A stretch of 23,452 nt of DNA from Chromera velia (Eukaryota > Sar > Chromeraceae): positions 15,001 through 38,452 of the forward strand of contig JAHBMJ010005797.1 in NCBI GenBank assembly GCA_018398765.1. Reading direction: 5' to 3'. Made by a program: the position numbers and the translations under genes. This document shows, one piece after another, positions 1 to 17,109 of the stretch. The notes under the pieces were generated by a model that did no database searches, was not told where the DNA came from, and was given only the letters and a program-made list of their open reading frames with translations. Every line of letters starts with the position of its first letter. Position 1 is the first letter of the stretch.

Positions 1-80
1 GACCCATAGAGGGACATACAACCGCAGGGAAGAAACAGACAGACCTACAGCATTGCAGCATGCCCCCCAACCCAACCGAC

Positions 81-6182
<6,102 letters not shown>

Positions 6183-7622
6183 GTTCAACGGTAAATTGAC
6201 AAAGGCTCGTGAGTGATCAGAAGCCGGTAATCAGTCAAACTGGCATTCAAGATGACGGACAATACCCTTGATGCACTCATCAACCTTCTGGCCACATCAC
6301 AGGAACGTAAAGCGAGTCAATCCGGATGTTTTTCTTCACGCGCCTTGTCTCAAGTGAATGTGGGTGTATTTTTGTCAATGTATATATGTACAGGTGTGTA
6401 TACACGACGTCTGACTGGAACAGGACTGGTTTATTCTTGCCGTGCCCCTGTACTCTTGTGCCTGCAGCAGCTTCAAGACTGGGGCACACAGATTGGTGTA
6501 CGAAAGCAGTGACTGAATGCACGTACATACACCGACGGATCGATCTATTCTGGATGTATGTTTCGATCGAATCGATCGATCGCGCAATCATCATGCAACA
6601 TGCAATCATCATGCAACATGCAATGCAACACCATGCAGCATGCATGCATTTAGCCGGTTGGGGGCGCTGCCTGCATGAGTGGGCGCGCGCTGCGCGCCGA
6701 CGTTGTTGTGGTGACGAGTCCGGCGTCGAGAGAGGGACACATACAAAAGTTCTTCTCTTTCGAGGCGTCGTGAGCGGCGCATGTCGGGATGCCTTTTTAT
6801 GCACGCTCCTCTTTTGCAACACTATATACGACATTATTACTCAGAGAGACGGGGAACCCGCCAACCATTCATTCAACAATTGCCATGCAGTGTGCAGATT
6901 GAGTTGTACAACTCAAGTGAAGTAAAGTGAACTTGAGTTTCGAAGGAAAATGATGTTCAAAAAGCTTCAGAGTAATTGCGGGGGCCGGCTTATATAGAGA
7001 GAAATTTTTATGTGTCCCTTCCAGTTGGGCCCGAATGGCAACTATGTGCGCACAAATCACTACTTGGTTATAAGCTAGTAAGATTTGGACATGCATGATT
7101 TGGTCCCAAAATGCAAATTTCTGCACAGGTGGTGCCCACGCAGTCATCTCAGACGCGAGTATAGTATAGTAAGACATGTGCCTCGGTTTAAAATAAAACA
7201 GCAGTTACATCCTGTTTTCACCACATTCATCTGGAAACGAAGCTGAACAGACTCTCGTCCCCTTCGCCATTCTTGTGAAAGCTTTTTTGGCCTCGCCTAT
7301 GTGGCCTGCCTGTGTGTAAATCGCCTTTGCAGTCAGTTGAATCCACCTTTCTCAAATGAGCAACACTTCAAGGTTCCAAGACACCCTGCAACGCTAGCTG
7401 TTGTGTAACTTGTGTTGCTTCAGTTACCTCCAGCCGTGCTTGCGAGCTGGCGGGTCTACTCAATTTTCTCTTTTGTCATGACCTTTGAGATTCAGCGTTC
7501 TGAACTCGAGATACTGCGCTAGCGTTGATTCCACCGCAGACATACAAAAAACAACGGTGCATGTATTGCTTGACTGCATCTGCAGAATCTTATGAGGATC
7601 CAGCGCCTGTTTTGATACATAA
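6183..7622. promoter_or_regulatory. Divergent intergenic region between two secreted-protein genes
   Basis: Separates start codons 6182 (minus) and 7623 (plus) by 1,440 bases. It should hold both promoters and 5' UTRs. Visible elements are a CATGCAA/GCATGC cluster at about 6592-6650, a TCGATCGA-rich patch near 6540-6585, a GC hairpin at 6682-6698 and TATA-like strings near 6823 (TATATACG) and 6990 (TTATATAGAG). Open frames across it lack domains and codon structure, so I call no gene. Confidence 0.55.
6682..6698. repeat. GC-rich perfect inverted repeat
   Basis: GGCGCGC, loop GCT, GCGCGCC: seven-base perfect arms with a 3-base loop. Possible hairpin in the divergent intergenic region, function unknown. 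Confidence 0.7.
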
Positions 7623-8085
7623 ATGGCCGAGGGTTTCAGCCCCTTGACTTGGCTAGGGCTGTTACTGTTGCTTTATAGCGCCCTGAGGGTGCAGGGCGAC
7701 GGAATGACCTGTCACTTGATGCACTCCTCCGACTTGCCTGGCTGCGAGGAGACACGATTGTTGTTCCCGAAGACGACCACTCAAAAGTATAAGTTAGTGG
7801 GACACGCCGAAGACGCAGAAATGGTTTTTGCTTCCAGGGACTCGAACACTATCCTCCTCTTTAAGCCTGACCAGGAACAGCTTCAGAAAAGCGTAGAACA
7901 GGATGAAAAGGACGGGACGTATCAGTATCTGAATATAGAGCTGGGGGGGAGGTGGACGTTCTTCTCCAAAGACGGCACGCAACTGGCGGACACCGTCGTC
8001 AAGGAGTTCAATTTCATGTTTCCCCCGGAAGAAAATGAGTGGAAAATCTGCGAAAAAAACGTGTGGTTCAAGATTCCCTGCACCG
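7623..8085 (+). CDS. First exon: signal peptide and N-terminal domain of the large secreted protein
   Basis: ATG 7623 opens MAEGFSPLTW followed by LGLLLLLYSALRVQG, a clear signal peptide. The mature part has Cys in MTCHLMHSSDLPGCEE, a region rich in alternating hydrophobics (YQYLNIELGGRWTFF) suggesting a beta sandwich, and ICEKNVWFKIPC at the end. The exon stops at ACCG^GTACGC, phase 1. No known family recognised. Confidence 0.8.
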
Positions 8086-11000
8086 GTACGCCTTGTCTGC
8101 CGTCTGTATGGACATGCCACCCCTTTCTGTGTCTGTCTGGCTGTCTGGCTGTCTGTATGCCTCACTGTCCTTTAGCATTTCTCGTTCCCAACATCTTTCG
8201 CGCTCGATCTTTCAGTTTCTTCTTTTTCTGGTGACCTGACGTAATTTGAAACCTCTGCATGGTCACACACAGTGTTGTTGGCAGGAGGCTGGCTGTCCAA
8301 GTCTCTAGCTGGCGCGTTTCCGACTGCTCCTCATTGTTGTACACTGTCTCGTGTACCTGCTTTTCCCACTCTTTTACGTTCCCCTCTCCTCTTTCTTTCT
8401 TTCCATTCGTCCCTGCAGTTGACGAGTCGTCGCCCCACGTGGAGGCGGGACTCGAGGGAGCTCCCTGCACTCTCCTGGGAGACTGCGACGAGGGGCTGCA
8501 GTGCGTCGTCGTCTCTGTGGTCGGTTGGCTCTTGGCTCTTGGTCTCACACATATGCATGCATGCTCTCCGTGCTTGTTGCTTGGCCTCTTTTGTGCCGAA
8601 ACATTTCCTTTTGTGCTCCCCTGACCACGTCCCCTTTCTTTCTCTTTAATTAATTGCAGATGCACAGCGTGTGCGTTCGAGACGACGAAGTTCCCGCAGA
8701 CGCAAAGGTCATCAGGGGACCCCAGCCGGCTCCCCCCTGGGACAACTGCTTCTTTGCCCCCCCCGACAGGAAGTGCGCGGTCGAGGGGTTCTCCTGCTAC
8801 CGCAATTCTCAGTGGGAAAGTTACGCTCAGTGCCGTCCCACCGGGGACTGTCCTCGTCCCTCTGCGTCCGCCCTTCGCGCGATCGCGCAAGAAGAGGGGC
8901 GGACGGACGGGTGGTCTGCTGACAGCAGTCGGCCGACTGTGCGCCCTCTGCACACCCGAGGTACGAGTATCCAATCCATTCACCGTCGTCTGATGGAATC
9001 CGATTCGATGACGCGCTACCAGCGGGGAAAGCGGGAGAGAGAACGGAGGCGGAGACGGCGGCGGCGTCTGCAGAATGGGTCTGCAGAGTCGGAGGCTGTC
9101 GAGGAGGAGCAAAGGGAAGAGGAGGATAGAAGGAGGAGACTGGAAAAATGTCTAGATGACTTCAAAAAACAGGGGGGGAAGGGAAGACAGACAGAGGGAC
9201 AGGGAGAAGAAGGAAATGTGGGGGTGGGGTCTGCTGATTTCTCCTATGGGGATGGGGCACCTGATGTGCGTGTGAGTGCTGTGGGGCGTGTGGAGGTCAA
9301 ATTGTGTGGCGACTGGATGGACTTTTCAGAGGTCGAGGGGGTCCACTCGTCTTCCTCGTCTCCTTTCGGGTTTGGGCAGGAGGAGGAGGGGGAAGGGGGG
9401 GAAGAGGAAAAAGAAGTGGATCTCTCTCTGAATCTTCCAGAAGAAGATGAAATCGATGTAGGGTGGACTTACGGATGGGACTGCGGCAGCCCTCTAGGAT
9501 CTTCGCACATTCCGATACCCTCAGAAGAGGGGAAGCTCGGGGTGTTGAGCAGACAGGAGGCCCGAATGTTGTTTGAGGACCAGGGGCTGATTGTGGAAGA
9601 AGCCGTCCCTCTGACACGGCAAGAGGAGGCGGAACAGCAGAAGAGGGAGTGGGGGGAAGTCGGCAGCCTTTCTTTTTTCGACACCGCCACCAATGCACCC
9701 ATGCCCGCGGCCCCCTCACCTCCCCCGCCCCCCACAAAGAAGAAGAGGGGCTGGGTGATGAAGTGTCACCCGGATGTTCCAGTCTACAGCGGGGCTCCGG
9801 GAAAGCCGCTGGCGCCGGTGCTTTCGTGTGCTCCCAGACTGAATGTCAGTCAGTGAGTCAGTGAGAGTGAGTGAGCAGGTCGAGTTGCCAGTATCAGTAT
9901 GCACTTTTATTTTCTGCTTCGGCTAATGCTTTGTGCACACCTTTTTTTGATGTGGATGTGCGTGGTTGCAGTTTGGGCCAGGGATCAACCTTGGGACGAT
10001 TTGGGTGTTCGCGCCTGTCTCCCAATTTGCTCCTGGCATCAGCCTCGCACCTACCTTCTTCTTTGGACCGCTATTGAGGGTCGGTTTCTGCCGCTTTCAC
10101 TCAACCGGCTTTGTTTTTCTGCTGCTGCTTGTTGCTCTTCTTCTGTGTCTGAGGCCTCGCCATCCTCCTGCTGCTGCTGGTCCCTCCCGGCCCCTTTCGA
10201 ATCTACAATTTCTCTAAAATTGATTGCGGGACTTTTTTTTCTTCCCCTTTTCTTTTCTTTCTCTTTCTTCCTTCCTTCTGGATATCTGTCTTTGATTATT
10301 GTTGCAGGTGAGTACGTCTTACAACAACGCGTACCGAATGTGGTTCGGGCCTGTACTCAGACTTGCTCCGACGTTTGCCATAGGGGTGACATTTGGGTTT
10401 GCACCAATTCTCTCTCTGATACCCGCGGCCAATTTGGGCACTGCCATTCTCCTCACCCCCCTGCTGGTCAATGCGGACATCTTCTCCGATTTTTGGTTTG
10501 AAAGAACCGATTTTGATCCCCCAAAGGAAACTCCTACAAGCAAACTTGACCCGGTTTCTACCTTCAACGCCGAGGAAGACCCCAAGGTTTGTCGCCCCCT
10601 CTCTTTGTCTGTCTGTCTGTCTGTCTGTCCATCTGTTGTGTGCATGAAGAAAAGAAGGGAGAAAAAGAAACATTTAGTCTGTCTATAGATCTGTCTATGT
10701 GACCAACAGGGGGATAAAAGGGATGGTCTGTCTGTCTCTCGCCTTGCGTCTGTGCCTCACTCCTTATCCAGTGGCTGATCTTCTTTTTCTTCCCTTGGTG
10801 CCCAATTTGCTCCTCTTCCTACCGGCGTACCTTACTGCGTGCATGCTTCACACTGCTTTTGTCTCTCTCTTACTCTCTCCTATCTTCCCTCCCTCCCACC
10901 CTCCCTTTCCCCGCCTCCATTTTTGTGTTGTTCGCCTCCCTACGTTTTTTTGTGTCGGCTGCTCGCTATGTTCTGAGGATCGCTCAGAGTTTTCGAGCCT

Positions 11001-14000
11001 TCTTTGGTCTCGGTCATGTGGCGCATGTGGCGCATTTATTTTGCTCAATTTGAACGATTCGTCTTGCAGTTCGACGCAAAGTCTGCGTATGAGTGGACGG
11101 GCGAAGACTTGACTCCGGTAATACGGACTGTGCGATTAGTGAGGGGGCAGCGGCTCCCGACGCTCCCCAAATGGGTCGAGGGGTTCGGCATCAAAAGGTC
11201 TCTCAGGCTGGGCAACTTCTTTGTGACCAACACCCTTCTGTGGGTCAACTGTCCTCGGTCAGCCAATGTGTGTGTCTTCAATTTGTTGCGCTTGATTTTT
11301 TGTTTTGCGTTCAATCAGCCTGTATAGCACCGGTAGCGGCAGTAGCACCGAATAAAACTGGAGAAGTATCTCTTGACTTGTCTATCTACGTTGAAGGCTG
11401 TGGAGCTCTGACCGGCTTGTTCTATTTCTTCGAGGTCAGAGCGACCCCTCTCAGTGCCCGTGTGACCCTCATCCCTCTCCCGAGGTGAAATTCAGACTAC
11501 CCCCATCCCACCGACATGCTTTGCAGCAAGGTCATCGCTAGTCCAGATCAGAGGCCGGGGACGACCAAAGTGCTTTACGTCTTTCCTCGGGATGCGGGCC
11601 GCCACCTCCTCTCCCGAGCGTGCGTCCTCCCCTACCCCTCCGACGTTCTCCGTGACGTTCCTCATCTCCCCCCCCAAGCAATCTACGGTATCCGAATGCT
11701 TGAAGCAATCGAAAGACTGCTCCCTCCGGAGCTTCGCGTTGCTGTCAACATCGGCCTCAGCTTTGGGGAGGTCCTGGGGTCAGGGGGGATTCCGGATCTC
11801 GAGAGGTGGGTGGACGAGTTCGGTGCAGAGGAACCAACAGGAACCATTGAGGGGACGACTGCTGCAGCACCCCTGTGTGTGAGTTGTGCGACTGTCAGCG
11901 TGGGGGCAAAAAGACCGCCAGTACAGTTCCGAGCAGACTCATTCAGCCTCATCAATCTGGGACCCGAGACGGGTCTCGCCTGTGGGGGTCTCAGCCCCTG
12001 CTCAGGCGACTTTCTTGAAGAGGACACCGGCGTGTCTGTTCAGGAGAGAGTCAACATAGGGGGGGCGCTGCCGGAGGGGCGCCCCTCTGCCGATTTTGTT
12101 GATGACAGTAGAAGAAGGCTGGTGGGTGACAGGTGGTGGGGTGGGAGGGGTCGGCAGAATGGGGGAAGGCGGCGGAGCCTTGCACACGCCAGTGCCTCGA
12201 GGGGCCTGAAGAGCGACGCCGCCCTCCATGAGGACCGCGTGATTGCCTCCCTCAAACCGTTCTCTAGGTATTCAAGAATGAAGAACCAACCCGCAGCATA
12301 TGAGCCCTTCCTTGACAGACTCGCCAACAGGACAGAAGAGAAGTCAGACCTGTTTGTAGAGAAAAGGGAACAATTCATCGACCACCTCCCATGGGAGGAT
12401 CCCATTCAAAAACTGCTCAACAAAAAGAATATGACAATGCAAGACCGTTGCGAAGCGACTTTTGGGACAGGAAACTTTTCCGAGTCTGTATGCAACTTTC
12501 GGGAGGAGGCGAGGCCTAACTGTACTGAACCGTTCAACCCTGACTCGTTTGGATGTTGTAATTGTTGCAACTTAGATTTGCTCCAATACAATCCCCCGGA
12601 ACGCCTAATCTACCCACCCTTTGCAATAGGGCCCAGAGAACTTTGCTTCAACGTCATGTCCAGCCCCAGCAGCGAACAGGAGTGCAAGTTCTCTGAATTC
12701 GCTGCCCAAGCTTTCAACGACGACGAGATCTTCTACTGTGCCGATTTGACCATCGCCGTGAATTCTCAAAACGGAGACTTGAACGCGCTCACAGAGCCAC
12801 CTTGCTGCAAGATCAACAACTATAACATGACACCCCCAGGAAAGCCCTGCGAGTGCGAGGGGGGGGCAGAAGATTCCATATTTTGCTTTGGGTCTCCGTG
12901 TACTTGCACCGGGCCTCCCACCAACTGCGACGAGGAGAACTGCTACTTCGATGATGAAGTGTGCGAGTGTGGTGGGGGCACCGGCGACGCCTCGACCCGC
13001 TTCTGTCGAGGGAAGCCCTGCTATTGCCTCGGCGAGCCAGTGTGCGACGAGCAGGGATGTCGTTACCCGGAAGGCACGGGTCCCTGTTTTTGCGGGTCCA
13101 TCGCGGGGTCCCTCCGGCGAGAAATTGACTTCACGCAGTGCGGTCACGAGAACTGCTTCTGCGAGGAGCCCTGCGTCCCGAACGGTCCCGACGACACCAC
13201 CTGCCAGTACAATGGCACAGCGAGGTGCAGCTGTCCGACGACGGGAGATCCGCAGGACCTGTTCTTCGGGTACTGCGAGGCGAAGTCTTGCACGTGCGAG
13301 GCGACCTCCAACGCGACCTTCGACGTCATCTACAGGGGGGGGTGCGCGGCGTTTGACGACGAGTTCCCTGAGTTCATCTTCCAGTGCACAGACGTCGAGC
13401 TTGACGGCAGATTGCTATGCGACTTCCTCTCACCTGCCGAGGAGTTCTGTCCCCTTGTAGCAGCAGCAGAGGAGGGGATCAATGACGACTCCGAGCTTGA
13501 TGCCGTAGGAGACGCCGGGCGGCTGTCCGACCGTGCGCCGACGAATGTGACCAGTGTCGGTACGGCGGTGGAAGTGCAGGGAGGGCGGATGCCCTTCTCG
13601 ATGCTCACATGGTCAAAGGCCATCAAGAAAGCGATGTCAAAGGTCTCACCTGAATATCTGGCAAATTTGCCCCCCCTCTTTCCGTCCTGGAGTGCAACAA
13701 TGAAAAGGGCAAAAGAGATGGCAGAGTCACTCGCGAACAAAGTGCGTGACCACCTCTCAGCCCCTGCAGGCTCCTTTTTTCCTTTCCGCGCCCCTGCTGT
13801 CTTTGGGACCGCATCCCCCCTCAAGGGGCTTCTCCCCACATCCCCTGTCCCCCTTTTTGAGAGGAGAAGCGCAGACGACCGACAGTCGACAAAAGAAGGG
13901 TCGAAAGGCGAAGAGGAAGAAGAGCAGCCTCAAGAAGAAGCTTTCTCAAAGCTCTTGTCCATCCTCCCATTCAATCTTCCTTCTCCTTCGTTAGATGATG

Positions 14001-15199
14001 ACCGAGTCAAGCCTGACCACGAAACTTCCGAAGAGCCGAGCTTTTTGCTCGACTCACTCAGCCTTCCACAAATTCCAATACTTGACTTTGGCAATTTGTT
14101 TGGCACACCCAAGGATTCGAAGGCCCTCCCTCGTGACAGTGACGAAGACGGAGACAAGACGACCGGCTGGGGTGGCCTGAAGATTGGCACTTTGAATGGG
14201 GGAGGGGATTTTGGATTCAGACGCTTCGAAGGTTTGGGAGAACTCGGGGGGAAGATTGGAGGACCCAATGTTCCTTCCATTTCCCCCCACACTCAGCCCC
14301 GGACAGAGAGCTCAAAGTCTATTTTCAAGGACGGACTTGAGGACCCTCTCGTTTCAGAACAGGCACTGCCGGGAGGGAAGGAAGGAGGCAACCTCCTTCC
14401 CGCGGGGGATGGTTTCTTCTCACCAGGTCAAAACTTCTTTTCGGAAGACTCGTACTCAGAGGGTCAGTTTGGATTCTTCCTTTCTTCAGCAGACAGCAGA
14501 AACAAAGCTTTGTCCACAGTTGGTGTGGAACTCTGTTGGTCGGTCGGTAAGCGTTGCTTATGTGCTCTCTTGTAGAAAGATAGGTGTGCCAGCTGAGGGT
14601 ACACGGGCCGGAGAGCAAGGTTACCGGCCGATGTTGAGTCAACGGCTGTCCATCCATCAAGCCTTTTGCTTTGCTAGAAGAGACGCTTTGTGTTTCTTTT
14701 GACCTCTCCTCCCAAGCAGAAACTCTGCACTTGCTTTTTATGTAACCTTGCGTATACACACGGCATGCAGACTCTCAAGTTCATTGCTCTCTCTGCTGCA
14801 TGACATCAGTCAGTCCCCAGCAGCAGCCCCACGGGACGCAGGAGTCCTTCGGATTTCGTGCCTCAGTGATGCACTAAATGCATCATGCACGTTTGTTTGC
14901 ATGATGATGCTTTCTTTTTTCCCATTTCATGAGGACTTTGAATGGGTTGGCACCATTTTGCATGAATACGTGATTGGCATGCATTGCTGTCCTCACCCAG
15001 ACTCGCCGACCTGGAGCAAGCTGCAAGGCTGGATGGCTGGCCCGACATTCGACAAGGGCGCATCACTTGTAGCAGGTATGCATCCACTCGATCCACTTTG
15101 GTTGTTGAGAGTGTCATCATCTACGTGTCTAGTTGGCTGCATGTGTGTGGCATCTCCCGAGGCCACATGGGAGATGCCACACAATCAGCCACCGTCCGA

Positions 15200-15253
<54 letters not shown>

Positions 15254-16335
15254 TACATTTTGGCGATTGTCAGAAGCATTTCCGGGAGGGCGCTTCACAG
15301 TGCAGATAAAAGGTGGTTTGCAGGTGAAAAGTGCTCAATGCCTCTGTCGACTGTACTCCCACACCCCTTCAGCCATGCGTGGGCACGCTGTCTGTCTGTG
15401 CAGATAAGGTTGTGAGAGTCGAGGCTCTCAAAGAGGACAGCCCGCTGGCAATACGACGACCGCAGTGTCGGACGAACGGAGATTGTGGTGGTATGCTCGA
15501 CTGCGAAGAGGGGCAGTGTTGCAGCCGTACTCTGGGACCGTGCCAGAACAGCGGTGACTGTTGTACCACCTCTGTCTGCAGTTCCAACGGTCTTTGCAAG
15601 GTCCCTCTTGGCGGTCGGTGTGCACTGGCTCTGGATTCCTCTCAGTGTGCAGACGGGTTGGAGTGCGGTCCTGATAGTCTGACCTGCTGTCTAAGGACTT
15701 CTGTACCTTGCACAAATGGTGGTGACTGCTGCTCTGGTGTCTGTTCACAGTTCAGCGGCGTGTGTGCAGACAGAGACCCAGAGGGGCCCACAGACTGTGC
15801 AGATGTTGGCCAGGCAGGGCTTTCGGTGAGCGTCTCACTCAGGGATGTGACAAGTGGGGGAGGTACGGGGCTCCGGAGGTATCCGTTTTTTGCGGAGGGC
15901 AACGCCGCCCTTCTAGACTTCACATTCACGCATATCGAGAACACGAACACGGGGGGGCAGCCGAAGGTTGCAGTTGCCGGACTGCCCCTCCCTCCTGCTG
16001 TCGTGGACAGCTTTCTGGACTCACAGGCGGCATCTGGAAGCGTGAGTGTCAGTGTGATGGCCGAGCGTGAAACCTTTGACCCGCAGAGCGCCTGTCTAAA
16101 CGGTGGGATGCCAGTTTTTGATCCGGAACAGGGGGGCTGGAAGCTGGAGTGCAATACTGCGCCGGGGGATTCGTTTTCGCTTCGTCTGTCGTTTGACAAT
16201 CTCATTTCGTGTCCGGGCTGTGCTGTTGATGTCTCCTTCAGTGACAGCGTGCAATGTAGTCCTCCAGCTGTGAAATCTCTCCCCTTCTTCGTGCAGCCAA
16301 CTGTAGAGAAGCTTCCACGCAGACAAGTATCTTAG
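7623..16335 (+). CDS. Large secreted Cys-rich protein with (F/L)(A/G)P repeat array (about 2,176 residues, family not recognised)
   Basis: Proposed exons: 7623-8085, 8419-8519 (or 8504), 8660-9844, 9972-10079, 10308-10586, 11070-11271, 11319-11484, 11527-14546, 15001-15075 (possible) and 15404-16335, stop TAG. Junctions are GT...AG and phases agree (1, 0, 0, 0, 0, 1, 2, 1, 1). Order of parts: signal peptide; Cys-bearing N-terminal region; small CBM1-like Cys motif; Arg/Glu-rich low-complexity and acidic segments; hydrophobic (F/L)(A/G)P array (about 571-672); a region with N-glycosylation sequons; a four-copy Cys repeat (about 1276-1433); a Pro/Ser/acidic tail; a knottin-like Cys module; and a C-terminal beta-rich domain. 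It is probably an extracellular or wall protein. The least certain junction is 11271-11319: a phase-1 donor is needed, and T^GTGTCT (11271) or T^GTCCTC (11250) would serve. I cannot exclude two genes splitting in the 14547-15403 intron. Confidence 0.7.
8660..9844 (+). CDS. Exon: CBM1-like Cys motif, Arg/Glu-rich stretch, acidic segment
   Basis: A 395-codon phase-0 exon. Early on, WDNCFFAPPDRKCAVEGF followed by SCYRNSQW and YAQCRP resembles a small cellulose-binding (CBM1-like) Cys motif of protist and fungal secreted proteins; this match is tentative. Next come RERERRRRRRRR and EEEQREEEDRRRR (possible coiled coil or disordered), acidic Ser/Glu blocks and a Pro run. The last 13 codons (PLAPVLSCAPRLN) begin the (F/L)(A/G)P array. 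The donor AAT^GTCAGT was chosen because it continues that array in frame. Confidence 0.75.
9806..10466 (+). other. Hydrophobic (F/L)(A/G)P repeat array spread over three exons
   Basis: Coding parts are 9806-9844, 9972-10079 and 10308-10466. After splicing the peptide repeats a unit of about 6-12 residues headed by APx or GPx: LAPVLSC, APRLN, FGPGINL, FAPVSQ, FAPGISL, APTFF, FGPLLR, FGPVLRL, APTFAIG, FAPILSL, then TPLL. Units contain alternating hydrophobics and almost no charge. They continue across two splice junctions, which supports those junctions. A beta-solenoid or membrane-associated strand array is conceivable; no known repeat family matches in my memory. Confidence 0.7.
10603..10630. 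repeat. (CTGT)n repeat
   Basis: Short intronic repeat just after the donor at 10586. Confidence 0.9.
11527..14546 (+). CDS. Main exon with four-copy Cys repeat
   Basis: An exon of about 1,006 codons entered in phase 2 after a 42-bp intron and ended at GTCG^GTAAGC in phase 1. It contains a helical-looking N-terminal part, Arg/Gly-rich disorder (RWWGGRGRQNGGRRR), a Cys-rich block (SFGCCNCCNLDLL, LTEPPCCKINNYN) followed by four Cys repeats, and a long Pro/Ser/Asp/Glu-rich tail with repeated FGNLFG and GGDFGF-like strings. Sequons such as NGTA, NATF and NVTS fit a secreted protein. The ATG at 11516 lies in the upstream intron and is not a start. Confidence 0.8.
12848..13320 (+). repeat. Four tandem Cys-rich protein repeats (coding)
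   Basis: Each unit of about 38-47 residues follows CxC...FC/QC..(K/S/N)(P/S)CxC....C.....C.Y. Unit heads are CECEGGAEDSIFC, CECGGGTGDASTRFC, CFCGSIAGSLRRE and CSCPTTGDPQDLF. Internal CxC heads are SPCTC, KPCYC, ENCFC and KSCTC. The units differ too much for recent DNA duplication. The pattern suggests disulfide- or metal-linked modules. Confidence 0.8.
15001..15075 (+). CDS. Candidate 75-bp cassette exon of the large secreted protein
   Basis: Pyrimidine-rich acceptor CTGTCCTCACCCAG, then 25 codons including SPTWSKLQGWMAGPTFDKG, then GCAG^GTATGC. It is phase 1 at both ends, exactly fitting between donor 14546 and acceptor 15404. Removing it keeps the frame, so it may be constitutive, alternative or chance. 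Confidence 0.45.
15203..15253. repeat. (GT)n(GA)n compound microsatellite
   Basis: About fifteen GT units followed by ten GA units, inside the last intron of the large secreted protein gene. Confidence 0.95.
15404..16335 (+). CDS. Last exon: knottin-like Cys module and C-terminal beta-rich domain
   Basis: Acceptor TCTGTGCAG, phase 1, 310 codons, then TAG. The first part holds dense disulfide motifs: CRTNGDCGGMLDCEEGQCC, CQNSGDCCTTSVC, CADGLECGPDSLTCC and CTNGGDCCSGVC, resembling dickkopf/colipase or knottin-type repeats. The rest has alternating hydrophobic strands (LSVSVSLRDVTSGG, FSLRLSFDNLISC) and a few Cys, suggesting a beta sandwich. No transmembrane helix or clear anchor ends the protein. 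Confidence 0.78.
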
Positions 16336-16709
16336 CAATATCACGAATTCATCAAATGAACAGAATGTGGCTTCAGAAACCAAAACACACACGCATGCGT
16401 TATTTAAAAAACTGACAAGACTATACTTAAACAACTTGAATTATGTATAAATACAATTAATATGTGCAAAACAGGTAGCCAGCTTCTTTTAGTCTCTCAA
16501 ATTTATAGAACGCGTCTTGCCCACAGCTGTATGGGAGGCGTGCATCGCTGGTTCTAGTGCCCCCTTTGTGTCCTCCACTAAACGTCTGGCTATGCCCCTT
16601 AACAATTCTCTCCTGGAAGACACGAATGAGCCACGCCAAGAAAAACTAAAAAAGAAGGGGAAATATAAATGGAAAGAGACGTGTCATAAGATCCAGACGA
16701 ACCAATGGC

Positions 16710-17109
16710 TTGGGGAATGGGCTAGAAGGCAGGAAGACAGCAGGAATAGAGACAGAATCTTCCATTCCCGTGTTGCCCTCACTGATTTCCAAAGAGAAAA
16801 CCCTTCTAGAGTCTAGACAGAGGCTCTCCATGCTCCTCCTAGCAGAAAGGAAATGGCAGTTACGTCCGTCAGACACAGGAAACGATCTGCATATACGCAC
16901 GCTGTCCCCTTATCTTTTTAAACCCTCTGCGAACATCCACCCTCTTCTGAGAGCAATGACGGGTGGTTATGTGTAGCGGGGGGAGCTAGAGAAGACCTGC
17001 TCGGCTTGCTCTGGCAGAAAAGTTTATGATGAGATCCACTTGCTCACGGAATATGTGGACACAGAGAGGGAAAGACAGAAGCTTGACAAAATCATCAGCA
17101 GGCTTTAAC
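16710..17109 (+). mobile_element. Decayed non-LTR retrotransposon, C-terminal end of ORF2-like protein
   Basis: A single frame reads HPLLRAMTGGYV, an in-frame TAG (16974-16976), then RGELEKTCSACSG, VYDEIHLLTEYVDTERE and a stop at about 17109. The C-x2-C ... H-L-L-x-E pattern followed by an ER-rich helix is the usual tail of LINE reverse-transcriptase proteins, where the final metal ligand is normally Cys (here Tyr). The internal stop and lost ligand say it is dead. The upstream limit is unclear; similar decayed sequence may extend back to about 16500. Confidence 0.5.

Noticed and set aside
6280-6925. Overlapping open frames on both strands in the first intergenic region
   Set aside because: No domain, signal peptide or splice-phase support; composition dominated by CATGCA and TCGATCGA strings.
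8162-9112. 316-codon minus-strand frame
   Set aside because: Antisense shadow of the first three exons of the large secreted protein.
10798-10830. Intronic CCCAATTTGCTCCT resembling the FAP-coding DNA at 10020-10035, as a further repeat exon
   Set aside because: No suitable acceptor and donor with matching phase; similarity covers only about 15 bases.
11516-11526. ATG at 11516 as the start of a separate gene
   Set aside because: It lies within a 42-bp intron whose removal joins the previous exon in phase; no signal peptide follows it.
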